From NCBI GenBank assembly GCA_025928215.1, contig JAICJW010000004.1, forward strand, positions 1 through 31,488: DNA of 31,488 nt. Reading direction: 5' to 3'. The notes under the pieces are model-generated. The model was not told where the DNA came from. It searched no databases and saw only the letters and a program-made list of their open reading frames with translations. Each line of letters begins with the position of its first letter. The stretch's first letter is position 1. This stretch comes from Chloroflexia bacterium. Lineage in GTDB: Bacteria > Chloroflexota > Chloroflexia > Thermomicrobiales > JALYUS01. A program made the position numbers and the translations under genes. Shown piece after piece: positions 7,798-15,383 of the stretch.

Positions 7798-8937
7798 TTA
7801 GCCGTTGCTGCCGGTCGAGACCGCCTTCGCACTCTTCTTCGCGCTGGCTGCGCCCGTGGCGTAGGTTTGAATGAACGTTTCGGTATCCTGCCGTGCCTGA
7901 TCGTCTGTCACCTGCGCGGGGGGTGACTTCATGAAATAGGAAGACGGGGCAGTGAGCGCGCCGCTCAGTCCGTGATCGAGGGCGAGGCGAGCGCAGCGGA
8001 TCGCGTCAATGACGACGCCCGCCGAGTTCGGGCTGTCCCAGACTTCCAATTTCAGTTCGAGCGAGAGCGGTACATCGCCAAAGGTCGTCCCCTCGATGCG
8101 GATGTTCGCCCACTTGCGATCGGTCAGCCACGGCACGTAGTCTGACGGGCCAACGTGGATGTTCTCCGGCGCAATCGTATACGGCAACTGGCTCGTGACC
8201 GAGTTCGTCTTGGAAATCTTCTTCGACTCCAGCCGGTCGCGTTCGAGCATGTTGAGGAAATCCGTATTGCCGCCGAAATTCAACTGGTACATCCGGTCAA
8301 TGCGGACGCCGCGATCTTCAAAGAGGCGGGTCAGGACGCGGTGGGTGATCGTCGCACCGACCTGGCTCTTGATGTCATCGCCGATGATCGGCAGGCCCTT
8401 GTTCATGAACCGCTTCTGCCAGTAATCTTCGCGGGCGATGAAGACCGGGATGCAATTGACGAAGGCGCAGCCCGCATTGAGGATCTGCTCGACGTACCAC
8501 TTCGTCGCCAGTTCCGAGCCAACAGGGAGATAGTTCACGACGACCTGTGTGCCGGTGGACTTCAAGATGCCGGTGATGTCGGCGGTCGGACCGGGCGCTT
8601 TGGTGATCACTTCCGACAGATACTTGCCGATGCCATCGTGCGTCATGCCACGATGGACGCGCACGCCGAGATGCGGCACATCGGAAAACTTGATCGTGTT
8701 GTTCGGGTCCGCCCAGATCGCCTCGGAAAGGTCCTTGCCCACCTTCGTGACATTGACATCGAACGCCGCCGTGAACTCGATGTCACTGATACGGTAGCCG
8801 CCGAGATTGGTGTGCATCAAGCCGGGGATATGCGTCTCATCCGACGTGTTCTTGTAAAACTCGACGCCCTGCACGAGCGATGACGCGCAGTTGCCGACGC
8901 CGATGATCGCGACCTTGATCTTCCCGCTACTTTCCAC
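7798..8937 (-). CDS. ino1: Inositol-3-phosphate synthase
   Basis: 379 residues. Converts glucose 6-phosphate to 1D-myo-inositol 3-phosphate with NAD+, the first step to inositol lipids and other inositol compounds. The Rossmann segment KVAIIGVGNCASSLVQG (7-23) fits, as do FDVN, NYLPVGSE, IGDDIKSQVGATITHR, LNFGGNTDFLNM and the SxxSAGVVIDAIRCARLALD block of the actinobacterial/archaeal short form. Length is typical for that form. Start is GTG with AAGGAGA 6 nt upstream and a TTGACA promoter at 9007-9036. The next gene downstream begins 1 nt after the stop, so ino1 and the acyltransferase are probably co-translated. The last residues (about 360-379) are Ala/Ser/Lys-rich and probably flexible. 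Confidence 0.95.
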   Translation of the reverse strand: MESSGKIKVAIIGVGNCASSLVQGVEFYKNTSDETHIPGLMHTNLGGYRISDIEFTAAFDVNVTKVGKDLSEAIWADPNNTIKFSDVPHLGVRVHRGMTHDGIGKYLSEVITKAPGPTADITGILKSTGTQVVVNYLPVGSELATKWYVEQILNAGCAFVNCIPVFIAREDYWQKRFMNKGLPIIGDDIKSQVGATITHRVLTRLFEDRGVRIDRMYQLNFGGNTDFLNMLERDRLESKKISKTNSVTSQLPYTIAPENIHVGPSDYVPWLTDRKWANIRIEGTTFGDVPLSLELKLEVWDSPNSAGVVIDAIRCARLALDHGLSGALTAPSSYFMKSPPAQVTDDQARQDTETFIQTYATGAASAKKSAKAVSTGSNG

Positions 8938-9006
8938 GTTCGGTCTCCTTGTGCGAAGCGGCCCACCGCGCGCACTGCCCGGTCAAAGGCCATCAATCGT
9001 CGTGCG

Positions 9007-9036
9007 AGAATACGTCGCACGCTTCCATACTGTCAA
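9007..9036 (-). promoter_or_regulatory. Promoter of ino1
   Basis: Minus strand: TTGACA (9036-9031), an 18-nt spacer, TATTCT (9012-9007). The -35 is perfect. The predicted leader is about 60 nt. Confidence 0.6.
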
Positions 9037-9092
9037 TTCACGACCCATCGCCGTGCGGATATTTCCGGGCGGGGTTTCCGCCGACAAAATGG

Positions 9093-9106
9093 CGAACGGA
9101 CGTTCG
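9093..9106. promoter_or_regulatory. LexA (SOS)-type operator between ino1 and gyrA
   Basis: CGAACGGACGTTCG matches the Gram-positive SOS consensus CGAACRNRYGTTYG at every position. It is 34 bp upstream of the gyrA -35 and 56 bp upstream of the ino1 -35. A weaker copy (11 of 14) lies at 9123-9136. The target is unclear because the box overlaps neither promoter recognised here. Confidence 0.55.
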
Positions 9107-9140
9107 TTCTATGTGCCGTTCGTGTGCGTACGTTCGCACC

Positions 9141-9169
9141 TTCCCGTCGTGCGTATATTAAGGTATACT
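9141..9169 (+). promoter_or_regulatory. Probable gyrA promoter
   Basis: TTCCCG (9141-9146), a 17-nt spacer and TATACT (9164-9169). The -10 is strong and the -35 weak. The predicted leader of about 105 nt contains heptamer array B. Confidence 0.5.
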
Positions 9170-9186
9170 ACGAGTAGTAAGGACGC

Positions 9187-9246
9187 AGGACTAAGGACTT
9201 AGGACTGAGGATTACGCATATTCAGTCCCTTCTTAGTCCTTAGTCC
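9187..9246. repeat. Heptamer array B in the gyrA leader
   Basis: Four units in a row, AGGACTA-AGGACTT-AGGACTG-AGGATTA (9187-9214), then two inverted units TTAGTCC-TTAGTCC (9233-9246). GGACTAAGGACT (9188-9199) pairs perfectly with AGTCCTTAGTCC (9235-9246), so the gyrA 5' leader could fold into a large hairpin just ahead of the ribosome binding site. Confidence 0.8.
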
Positions 9247-9280
9247 GATGCCCTTTGTCCTTGAGCGAACGGAGTGAGTG

Positions 9281-11851
9281 ATGGTTGACAGCAACGAGCG
9301 GGGTCTCGTCCGCTTTGTGAATCTTGATACGGAGATGCGCAACTCGTACCGCGATTACGCGATGAGCGTCATCGTTTCGCGCGCACTCCCCGATGCGCGG
9401 GACGGCCTGAAGCCCGTCCAGCGGCGCATCCTTTACGCGATGCATCAGATGGGTCTCCAGCCGAACACGAAGCACCGCAAGTGCGCCGGTGTCATCGGCG
9501 AGGTGATGAAGAACTTCCACCCCCACAGCGACACCGCGATCTATGACGCGCTGGCCCGCATGGCACAGGATTTCTCGTTGCGCTACCCGCTGGTTGACGG
9601 GCAGGGCAACTTCGGCTCGGTGGACGGCGATCCGCCCGCCGCGATGCGCTACACCGAGGCGAAACTTGCGCTAATCGCACAAGAGATGCTCGTTGATATT
9701 GCAAAAGACACCGTTGATTTCGAGGATAACTACGACGGCGAACTGAAGGAGCCGAAGAAGGTTCTGCCCGCCCGCCTGCCGAATCTCCTGCTCAACGGTT
9801 CCACGGGCATCGCCGTCGGCATGGCGACGAATATCCCGCCGCACAACGCGAACGAACTCTGCGATGTGCTCATGTATCTGATTGACAATCCGGATTGCGC
9901 GCTCACGGAACTGATCGAGCGGCTGCCGGGGCCGGACTTCCCGACCGGCGGCATCATCTTAGGGCGCGAGGGAATCAAGCAGGCGTACTCGACGGGCAAT
10001 GGCCGCGTCGTCGTCCGCGCGAAGGCGTACATCGAAGAGGGGCGGGCGAACCGCTACCAGATCATCGTCACCGAACTGCCGTATGCCGTGAACAAGGCGA
10101 CGCTGATCGAGAAGATCGCGCATATGGTCAAGGACGGCAAGATTGACGGCATCAGCGACCTGCGCGACGAGTCCGACCGCTCCGGTATGCGGATGGTCAT
10201 TGAACTGAAGCGCGATGCCCAGCCAATGAAGGTGCTCAACAACCTCTTCAAGCATACCGCCTTGCAGACCACCTTCGGCGTCAACATGATCGCCCTCGTG
10301 GATAATGGCACGCAGCCGCATACGCTGACCTTGAAGCGCGCCTTGCAGGAGTTCATCGCGCACCGGCAGGTCGTCATCCGCCGCCGCACCGAGTTCGATC
10401 TGCGAAAGGCGGAGGAACGCGCCCATGTCCTCGAAGGGCTGAAGATTGCCCTCGATAACCTCGATGAAGTGATCGCCACCATTCGTCGGTCGCAGACACG
10501 GGAAACCGCGCGAAAGAATCTGCGGGCGGCTTTCAAACTTTCTGAGGTCCAAGCTGAGGCGATTCTTAGTATGCGCCTCTCCCAACTCGCTTCGATGGAA
10601 CGCAAGCGAATCGAGGACGAATACCGCGACGTTCTGAAAGCAATCAAGGATTACAAGGACATCCTCGCCCGCCCGGAGCGCGTGCTCGCGATCATCAAGG
10701 CGGACTTGCAGGACATCAAAGCACGGTACGGCGACGAGCGGCGCACCGAAATCCGCGCCGAAGCATCCGGTGACCTCAGCGAGGAAGACCTGATTCCCGA
10801 TGTGGATGTCGTCGTCACGCTCACCAAGTCCGGCTACATCAAGCGCATCCCCGGCGACACCTATCGCACGCAGCATCGGGGCGGGCGCGGCATCACAGGC
10901 GTCAAGCCGAAGGAAGAAGACAAGGTCGAGCATATCCTGCATTGCAGCACGATGGACTCGCTCCTCTTCTTCACCGACCGGGGCAAGGCATTCCAGGTCA
11001 AAGTTCACGAACTCCCCGATGCGTCGCGCACCGCGAAGGGCACGCCGATCATCCAACTGATCAACATTCAGCAGGATGAGACGGTGACGACGCTGCTCGC
11101 CGTCACGGATTACGGCCATTCATCGTTCCTGACGATGGTGACGAAGAATGGGCGTATCAAGCGGACGGAACTGAAGGCCTTCGCCTCGGTGCGCTCATCC
11201 GGCCTGATCGCGCTCGGCCTCGATGAGGGCGACGAATTGCGCTGGGTCCGCGTGACGACGGGCAATGACCAGATGATCCTGACGACGCGGCGCGGCTCGG
11301 CGATCCGCTTCAATGAGTCGGACGCGCGCGCGATGGGCCGCACCGCAGCGGGGGTTCATGCCATCTCCCTACGCGAAAACGATTCACTCGTCTCGGCGGA
11401 CGCCATTCCCGCCGATCGCGCGAAGGATATCTGCCTCTTCGTCATCGCGCAGAATGGCATGGGCAAGCGGACGCGTGTCTCGGACTTCCCGGTACAGAAG
11501 CGTGCCGGGCTTGGCGTGATCGCCATGAAGGTGACGCCGAAGACGGGCCAGATCGTCGCCGCAGGGATCGTTGAAACGACCGACGACCTGATCTTCATCT
11601 CCAGCAAGGGGATCGTGATGCGCACGAAAGTCGCCGATCTCCGCATGATCGGACGCGCGACACAGGGCGTGATCGTAATGCGGATGGACGATGGCGACCG
11701 CGTCGCCTCATTCGCCCGCGTCCCTGCCGGAGCGGACGAAAACGGCCTCGTCACGGAACCCGGCGTCGAGCCACTCGCCGCCGAGGAGCCGATACCCGCG
11801 AAGCGGCGCAAGGCGGTTGAACCCGCCCTCGTACCCGCCGACGGCGACTAG
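9281..11851 (+). CDS. gyrA: DNA gyrase subunit A
   Basis: 856 residues from the ATG at 9281, with GGAG 6 nt upstream; an in-frame GTG at 9278 is less well placed. GyrA carries the breakage-reunion activity of gyrase and partners GyrB, which is not in the window. Catalytic Tyr124 lies in AAMRYTEAKL. The C-terminal beta-pinwheel has a GyrA box QHRGGRG near 531, slightly off the usual Q(R/K)RGG(R/K)G but enough to favour gyrase over topoisomerase IV. The quinolone-determining region reads HPHSDTAIYD where HPHGDSAVYD is usual: Ser83 and Thr85 replace the residues equivalent to E. coli Gly81 and Ser83. The last 40 residues form a charged, Pro/Ala-rich tail. A long hairpin follows the stop. Confidence 0.96.
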   Translation: MVDSNERGLVRFVNLDTEMRNSYRDYAMSVIVSRALPDARDGLKPVQRRILYAMHQMGLQPNTKHRKCAGVIGEVMKNFHPHSDTAIYDALARMAQDFSLRYPLVDGQGNFGSVDGDPPAAMRYTEAKLALIAQEMLVDIAKDTVDFEDNYDGELKEPKKVLPARLPNLLLNGSTGIAVGMATNIPPHNANELCDVLMYLIDNPDCALTELIERLPGPDFPTGGIILGREGIKQAYSTGNGRVVVRAKAYIEEGRANRYQIIVTELPYAVNKATLIEKIAHMVKDGKIDGISDLRDESDRSGMRMVIELKRDAQPMKVLNNLFKHTALQTTFGVNMIALVDNGTQPHTLTLKRALQEFIAHRQVVIRRRTEFDLRKAEERAHVLEGLKIALDNLDEVIATIRRSQTRETARKNLRAAFKLSEVQAEAILSMRLSQLASMERKRIEDEYRDVLKAIKDYKDILARPERVLAIIKADLQDIKARYGDERRTEIRAEASGDLSEEDLIPDVDVVVTLTKSGYIKRIPGDTYRTQHRGGRGITGVKPKEEDKVEHILHCSTMDSLLFFTDRGKAFQVKVHELPDASRTAKGTPIIQLINIQQDETVTTLLAVTDYGHSSFLTMVTKNGRIKRTELKAFASVRSSGLIALGLDEGDELRWVRVTTGNDQMILTTRRGSAIRFNESDARAMGRTAAGVHAISLRENDSLVSADAIPADRAKDICLFVIAQNGMGKRTRVSDFPVQKRAGLGVIAMKVTPKTGQIVAAGIVETTDDLIFISSKGIVMRTKVADLRMIGRATQGVIVMRMDDGDRVASFARVPAGADENGLVTEPGVEPLAAEEPIPAKRRKAVEPALVPADGD

Positions 11852-11857
11852 AGAGTG

Positions 11858-11904
11858 ATACGAACCGCCAATACTGCCCAGAGGGCAGTATTGGCGGTTC
11901 GTAT
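11858..11904. terminator. 22-bp perfect hairpin after gyrA
   Basis: The left arm (11858-11879) and right arm (11883-11904) are perfectly complementary over 22 bp with a loop of only AGA. It begins 7 nt after the gyrA stop and ends 21 nt before the next gene. It is followed by TATC rather than a T-run, so it may be a terminator, an mRNA-end stabiliser or a small repeat element. Outer arms contain CGAACCGCC and GGCGGTTCG. Confidence 0.65.
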
Positions 11905-11925
11905 TATCGAAGGATGGTGTGAAGG

Positions 11926-12837
11926 ATGAGTATGCCGACGGTGCCGACGCTTCCCGCACCGGAATCGGCGACGGCGCGCATGCCAAGCGAGACAATTCGC
12001 GTCGGTCTCGCGCAGGTGCGGCCCGCGCTCGGTGATCTCGATGCGAACCTTGCCACGCATGAACGCATCATCACTGACGCGCGGGATGCCGGTGCGGACC
12101 TGCTCGTCTTCCCCGAACTGGCGCTGACGGGATACTTCCTCCGCGATCTCGTCCCCGATGTCGCGATGCGGGCGGACGATGACCGGCTGCGTGCGCTCTC
12201 CACGCTCGCGGGGCCGATGGACCTCCTGCTCTGTTTCGCGGAAGAGGATGAACGCGGGCGGTTTTATATCGCGGCGAGCTATTGGAGCGGGGGCGCGCTC
12301 GTCCATGTCCACCGCAAGGTCTATCTCCCGACCTATGGCTTCTTCGATGATGGCCGCTTCTTCGCTCACGGCGACCGGATACGCGCATTCGATACCCGGT
12401 TCGGGCGTGTTGGCGTCTTGATCTGCGAGGATTTCTGGCACCTCAGTTCGCCCTACCTACTCTGGCAGGATGGCGCGGATTTGCTGCTTTTCTGCAATAA
12501 CCATCCCGGCAGAGGAACGGATAGTCGGACAGGAGACATCGCCTCGATTGAGTTCGTCAGCGCGCTCTGTCGTTCCTACGCGGGCAGCATGACGGTACCA
12601 ATTGTGCAGTGTAACCGCGTCGGCTGGGAGGACGGCATCAACTTCTGGGGTGGCAGTTTCGTTGTGGATGCGGGTGGCGTCGAGATCGCCCGCGCCCCCG
12701 CGATGACCGATGCGCTTCTGATCGCCGAGATTGACCGTGCCGAGACGCGCCGCCGCCGCCTCTCCTTCCCCTCCCTGCGTGACGAACGCCCCGATCTCGT
12801 GCAACGCGAACTCACCCGAATCCTGAGTAATATGTAA
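11926..12837 (+). CDS. Stand-alone nitrilase-superfamily amidohydrolase resembling the glutaminase domain of NAD synthetase
   Basis: 303 residues. The Glu-Lys-Cys triad is visible: Glu64 in FPELALTGYFLRDL, Lys131 in HRKVYLPTYGFFDDGRFF and Cys167 in GVLICEDFWH. The YGFFDxxRFF and CEDFW contexts are closest to the N-terminal glutaminase domain of glutamine-dependent NadE, as is NRVGWEDGINFWGGSFVVD. The window's NadE lacks exactly this domain, and nadD is the convergent neighbour, so the protein may supply ammonia to NadE in trans. Other amidases of the superfamily remain possible. The first 20 residues (PTVPTLPAPESATAR) look like a flexible extension; starts at 11926 (ATG, GAAGGA upstream) or 11932 are both reasonable. 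Confidence 0.75.
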   Translation: MSMPTVPTLPAPESATARMPSETIRVGLAQVRPALGDLDANLATHERIITDARDAGADLLVFPELALTGYFLRDLVPDVAMRADDDRLRALSTLAGPMDLLLCFAEEDERGRFYIAASYWSGGALVHVHRKVYLPTYGFFDDGRFFAHGDRIRAFDTRFGRVGVLICEDFWHLSSPYLLWQDGADLLLFCNNHPGRGTDSRTGDIASIEFVSALCRSYAGSMTVPIVQCNRVGWEDGINFWGGSFVVDAGGVEIARAPAMTDALLIAEIDRAETRRRRLSFPSLRDERPDLVQRELTRILSNM

Positions 12838-12889
12838 CAAGAGGGCTTGCATAATTGATTCTTGTTACTTATTACTTTCTATTTGTTAC
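12834..12889. repeat. Heptamer array C / hairpin between convergent genes
   Basis: TTGTTAC-TTATTAC-TTTCTAT-TTGTTAC (12862-12889) are four 7-bp units. GTAACAAGA (12834-12842) pairs with TCTTGTTAC (12860-12868), a 9-bp stem. The element contains the stop codons of both convergent genes (TAA at 12835-12837, TAG at 12881-12879) and may act as a bidirectional terminator. Confidence 0.75.
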
Positions 12890-13493
12890 TTCGATACAGC
12901 CCATGCTCCTGAATGTATTCCCACACGTCTGCACGCAACTGATACCGGGAAGGCGCGCCGCCGCGCAGGCGCTCGCGGAGTTGGCGTGAGGCGATGTCGA
13001 GCATCGGGATAGGGATGAAGTCGCAGCACCGGACAATGCCGGGGATCGCCACATCGAGCATCGCGAGGTCCACCACATCCACTTTCCAGCCGGGGCGCGT
13101 GACGACCGCGAGGCGCGCGTACTCCACGATCCGTTCGGGGTGCGCCCAGTTCGGGACATCGAGAATCGTATCTTCGCCCATGATGAACCAGAGTGCGGCA
13201 TCCGGCTCATCGTGGCGGAGGATCGCCAGCGAGTCCGCCGTGTAATGCGGGCCGGGACGGTCGAGGTCAATTGTGCTGAGCGCGAAACAGGGGTTGTCGC
13301 CAATCGCCAATTCAACCATCCGCTTGCGGTGCAGCGCCGCCGTCATGCCATTGTTCGCCTTGTGCGGCGGCTCACCCGCGGGGAGAAACAAGACGCGGTC
13401 CAGCCCAAGCACGTACTGAACCTCAGCCGCCGCGACGAGATGACCGATATGAATCGGATCGAAGGTCCCGCCATAGACACCGATGCGCCCCAT
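12879..13493 (-). CDS. nadD: Nicotinate-nucleotide adenylyltransferase
   Basis: 204 residues. Joins nicotinate mononucleotide and ATP to deamido-NAD, the step before NadE. The nucleotidyltransferase motif GGTFDPIHIGHL (8-19) is intact, followed by FLPAGEPPHK, FIMGEDTILDVPNW, VVTRPGW and, near 169, ASRQLRERLRGG, which corresponds to the usual SSRxIR motif. YLP-type ends are replaced by WEYIQEHGLYRSNK. The final SNK and stop are encoded in heptamer array C. Start ATG at 13493 follows AGGGGGAGCG. It lies 73 nt downstream of the channel gene on the same strand. Confidence 0.94.
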   Translation of the reverse strand: MGRIGVYGGTFDPIHIGHLVAAAEVQYVLGLDRVLFLPAGEPPHKANNGMTAALHRKRMVELAIGDNPCFALSTIDLDRPGPHYTADSLAILRHDEPDAALWFIMGEDTILDVPNWAHPERIVEYARLAVVTRPGWKVDVVDLAMLDVAIPGIVRCCDFIPIPMLDIASRQLRERLRGGAPSRYQLRADVWEYIQEHGLYRSNK

Positions 13494-13509
13494 CGCTCCC
13501 CCTATGAAA

Positions 13510-13579
13510 GTAGCCAGTAGCCAGAACGGGGCCGGCGTTTTTTGACGACTGACTACCGACTACTGACTACTGGCTACTC
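13510..13579. repeat. Heptamer array D with inverted arms
   Basis: GTAGCCA-GTAGCCA (13510-13523), then ACGACTG-ACTACCG-ACTACTG-ACTACTG-GCTACTC (13545-13579). GTAGCCAGTAG (13510-13520) pairs perfectly with CTACTGGCTAC (13567-13577). The right arm supplies the TAG stop of the channel gene (13569-13567) and its last codons. Confidence 0.82.
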
Positions 13580-14352
13580 GTGATCTTCGCGCCGGGAAAC
13601 TGCTCGCCGAGCGCCGCAATCGCCTCCGGCGCAGGGCTGTGCAGCCCGCGATACCAGAATTCGATCTGCATTTCCGCAGCGCCATCCTGGAGGCCGACGA
13701 TCTTTGTCTGCGGCGCGGGCAGCGCGACGAGTGTGTCCAGGTTCTGAATGACATTGCGCGCCTTTGCGCCAACCTCATCGGGCGTGCCGGTAACGTTCGT
13801 CAGGGTTAGCGATGCGTGGCCGATGCCGGATGCCGACCGGTTCGTAACAATCTCCGTGAAGATGATATTGTTCGGCACGAGGATAATCACGCCCGCGTCG
13901 GTTTTCAGCGCGGTCGTGCGGATATCCACCTCCTCAACTGATCCTTCGGCATCGCGCACCTTCACGCGGTCCCCGATAGTGAAGGGGCGCTCGACGAGCA
14001 AGTAGATGCCCGCGATAAAGTTCTTCAGAACATCCTGAAAGGCCAGCACGATCCCGGCGGTCGCGAGGCTGAGGGAGGTGATGACCGCGCTCGTTGGCAC
14101 ACCGAGCAGCGAGAGGATGATTGAGGCGCAGAAGATCACGCCGAGCACGGTGACACCATTGCCTGCGAGCGCGACGATGTTCAACGGCATGCGCGCGCGG
14201 ATCAGGACGCGGCGCATCAACCGTTTGAAGAAGCGGGTCGCGAGGACGGTGATGCAGATCGCAAGCATGCCCCAGAAGAGTGCGAAAACCAGGTTAGCGA
14301 GCGTGTGCTGCCCCTGAAACCGATGGCGTAACGTCTCCCAAAAACCCATCAT
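13567..14352 (-). CDS. MscS-family small mechanosensitive channel
   Basis: 261 residues from the ATG at 14352. That start is preferred because GGGGAGAG lies 10 nt upstream and the promoter would begin transcription near 14387; an ATG at 14382 would be nearly leaderless. Three membrane helices are expected: about 20-40, 58-82 and the pore-lining segment SAVITSLSLATAGIVLAFQDVLKNFIAGI (about 88-116). The beta domain follows (PFTIGDRVKV, GSVEEVDIRTTALKTDAGVIILVPNNIIF). The family releases solutes during osmotic downshock. Ends with TSSQ encoded by heptamer array D, so the tail has probably been altered by the repeat. Confidence 0.9.
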   Translation of the reverse strand: MMGFWETLRHRFQGQHTLANLVFALFWGMLAICITVLATRFFKRLMRRVLIRARMPLNIVALAGNGVTVLGVIFCASIILSLLGVPTSAVITSLSLATAGIVLAFQDVLKNFIAGIYLLVERPFTIGDRVKVRDAEGSVEEVDIRTTALKTDAGVIILVPNNIIFTEIVTNRSASGIGHASLTLTNVTGTPDEVGAKARNVIQNLDTLVALPAPQTKIVGLQDGAAEMQIEFWYRGLHSPAPEAIAALGEQFPGAKITSSQ

Positions 14353-14393
14353 GTAATCGTTACTCTCCCCATACACCGACACTCACCGGCGGG

Positions 14394-14402
14394 AGTATAG
14401 CA
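14394..14402 (-). promoter_or_regulatory. Extended -10 promoter of the MscS gene
   Basis: Minus strand TGC-TATACT (14402-14394); no convincing -35 at 16-18 nt. An extended -10 promoter often tolerates this. Confidence 0.5.
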
Positions 14403-14512
14403 TTCCGGGAGAGCAGGTAGTGAGCAACCAGATGCCACGATAGGGAGAATTCATCGGGCTTGGCGACGCCGGTGCTGCGCACTGCTTACCGCTCATCGCC
14501 CCCTCTCCGCTG

Positions 14513-14521
14513 TGGTATCAT
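14513..14521 (+). promoter_or_regulatory. Extended -10 promoter of the PHP gene
   Basis: TGG-TATCAT with no clear -35. The start would be near 14528, giving a short leader that holds AAAGGAAGG (14532-14540) 10 nt before the ATG. Confidence 0.45.
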
Positions 14522-14550
14522 CGAAGGAGAGAAAGGAAGGACCCTACCGG

Positions 14551-15381
14551 ATGTACGAGTATCACACGCATACGACGAATTCCCCCGATAGCCGGGTAAA
14601 AATGCACGAGTATTGCGAGCGGGCAATCGCAATTGGCATCGAGGAAATCGCCTTCACCGACCACATTGATCATGACCCTGCCGACCGCTCGCGCGGCCAC
14701 AACAACTACCCCGCATACATGGCCGACATCGCGACATGCCGGGAACAGTACGGCGACCGTCTCACCATCCTCTCCGCTGCGGAGGTGGACTGGAACCGGG
14801 CAACGGCACCGGAAGTCCGGGCATATCTCGCCGATAAACCGTTCGACTTCATCATCTGCTCCGTCCACTGGATCAACGGTGAATACCTCGGCGAGCGCGC
14901 CCGGAAACACCCAAGCATCGAAGTCTACCGTCACTATCTTGATGAAATCGAAGCGCTCGTCACGACGGAGGACTTCTTCCACGTCATCGGGCATTTCGAT
15001 CTCGGCAAGCGATACGACACCGTCAATGGCCGGATTGATCTCGAACACAACCGCATCCAACTTGGTCGCATCTTCGACGCGATGGCCGCGCATGGAAAGG
15101 GATTCGATCTCAATACTTCCGCCGTGCGAACAGCGGCGCGCGAACCGATGCCCGGCCCGGACATTCTCCGCCTCTTCCGCACGCACGGCGGCCAGCATGC
15201 CACCATTGGTTCCGACACGCACGTGCTGAACACCGTCGGGACGAACATTGATGTCGCGGTGCAAACGTTGCGCGAGGCCACATGGACGACCGCCAGCCAC
15301 ATCGAAAACGGTCGTCTCGTCGCGGTGCCGCTCGAACAGGTCGCCGAATCCGTGCGCCTCGCGTCGCCCGCTCTCACCTGA
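14551..15381 (+). CDS. PHP-domain phosphoesterase, histidinol-phosphatase (HisK/HisJ)-like
   Basis: 276 residues from ATG 14551, chosen for its Shine-Dalgarno and because the PHP fold starts there (MYEYHTHTTNSPDS, metal ligands His5 and His7). Other metal-binding stretches are AFTDHIDHDP, AAEVDW, CSVHW, VIGHFDLGKRY and, near the end, GSDTHV. This set matches the HisK/HisJ histidinol-phosphatase branch, which removes phosphate from L-histidinol phosphate, but no other his gene is nearby, so another sugar or nucleotide phosphate is possible. The membrane-protein gene begins 2 nt after its stop, so the two are probably one operon. Confidence 0.82.
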   Translation: MYEYHTHTTNSPDSRVKMHEYCERAIAIGIEEIAFTDHIDHDPADRSRGHNNYPAYMADIATCREQYGDRLTILSAAEVDWNRATAPEVRAYLADKPFDFIICSVHWINGEYLGERARKHPSIEVYRHYLDEIEALVTTEDFFHVIGHFDLGKRYDTVNGRIDLEHNRIQLGRIFDAMAAHGKGFDLNTSAVRTAAREPMPGPDILRLFRTHGGQHATIGSDTHVLNTVGTNIDVAVQTLREATWTTASHIENGRLVAVPLEQVAESVRLASPALT

Positions 15382-15383
15382 GA

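Noticed and set aside
13510..13579. Repeat array considered as CRISPR
   Set aside because: Units are 7 bp and contiguous with no unique spacers; no cas genes are nearby.
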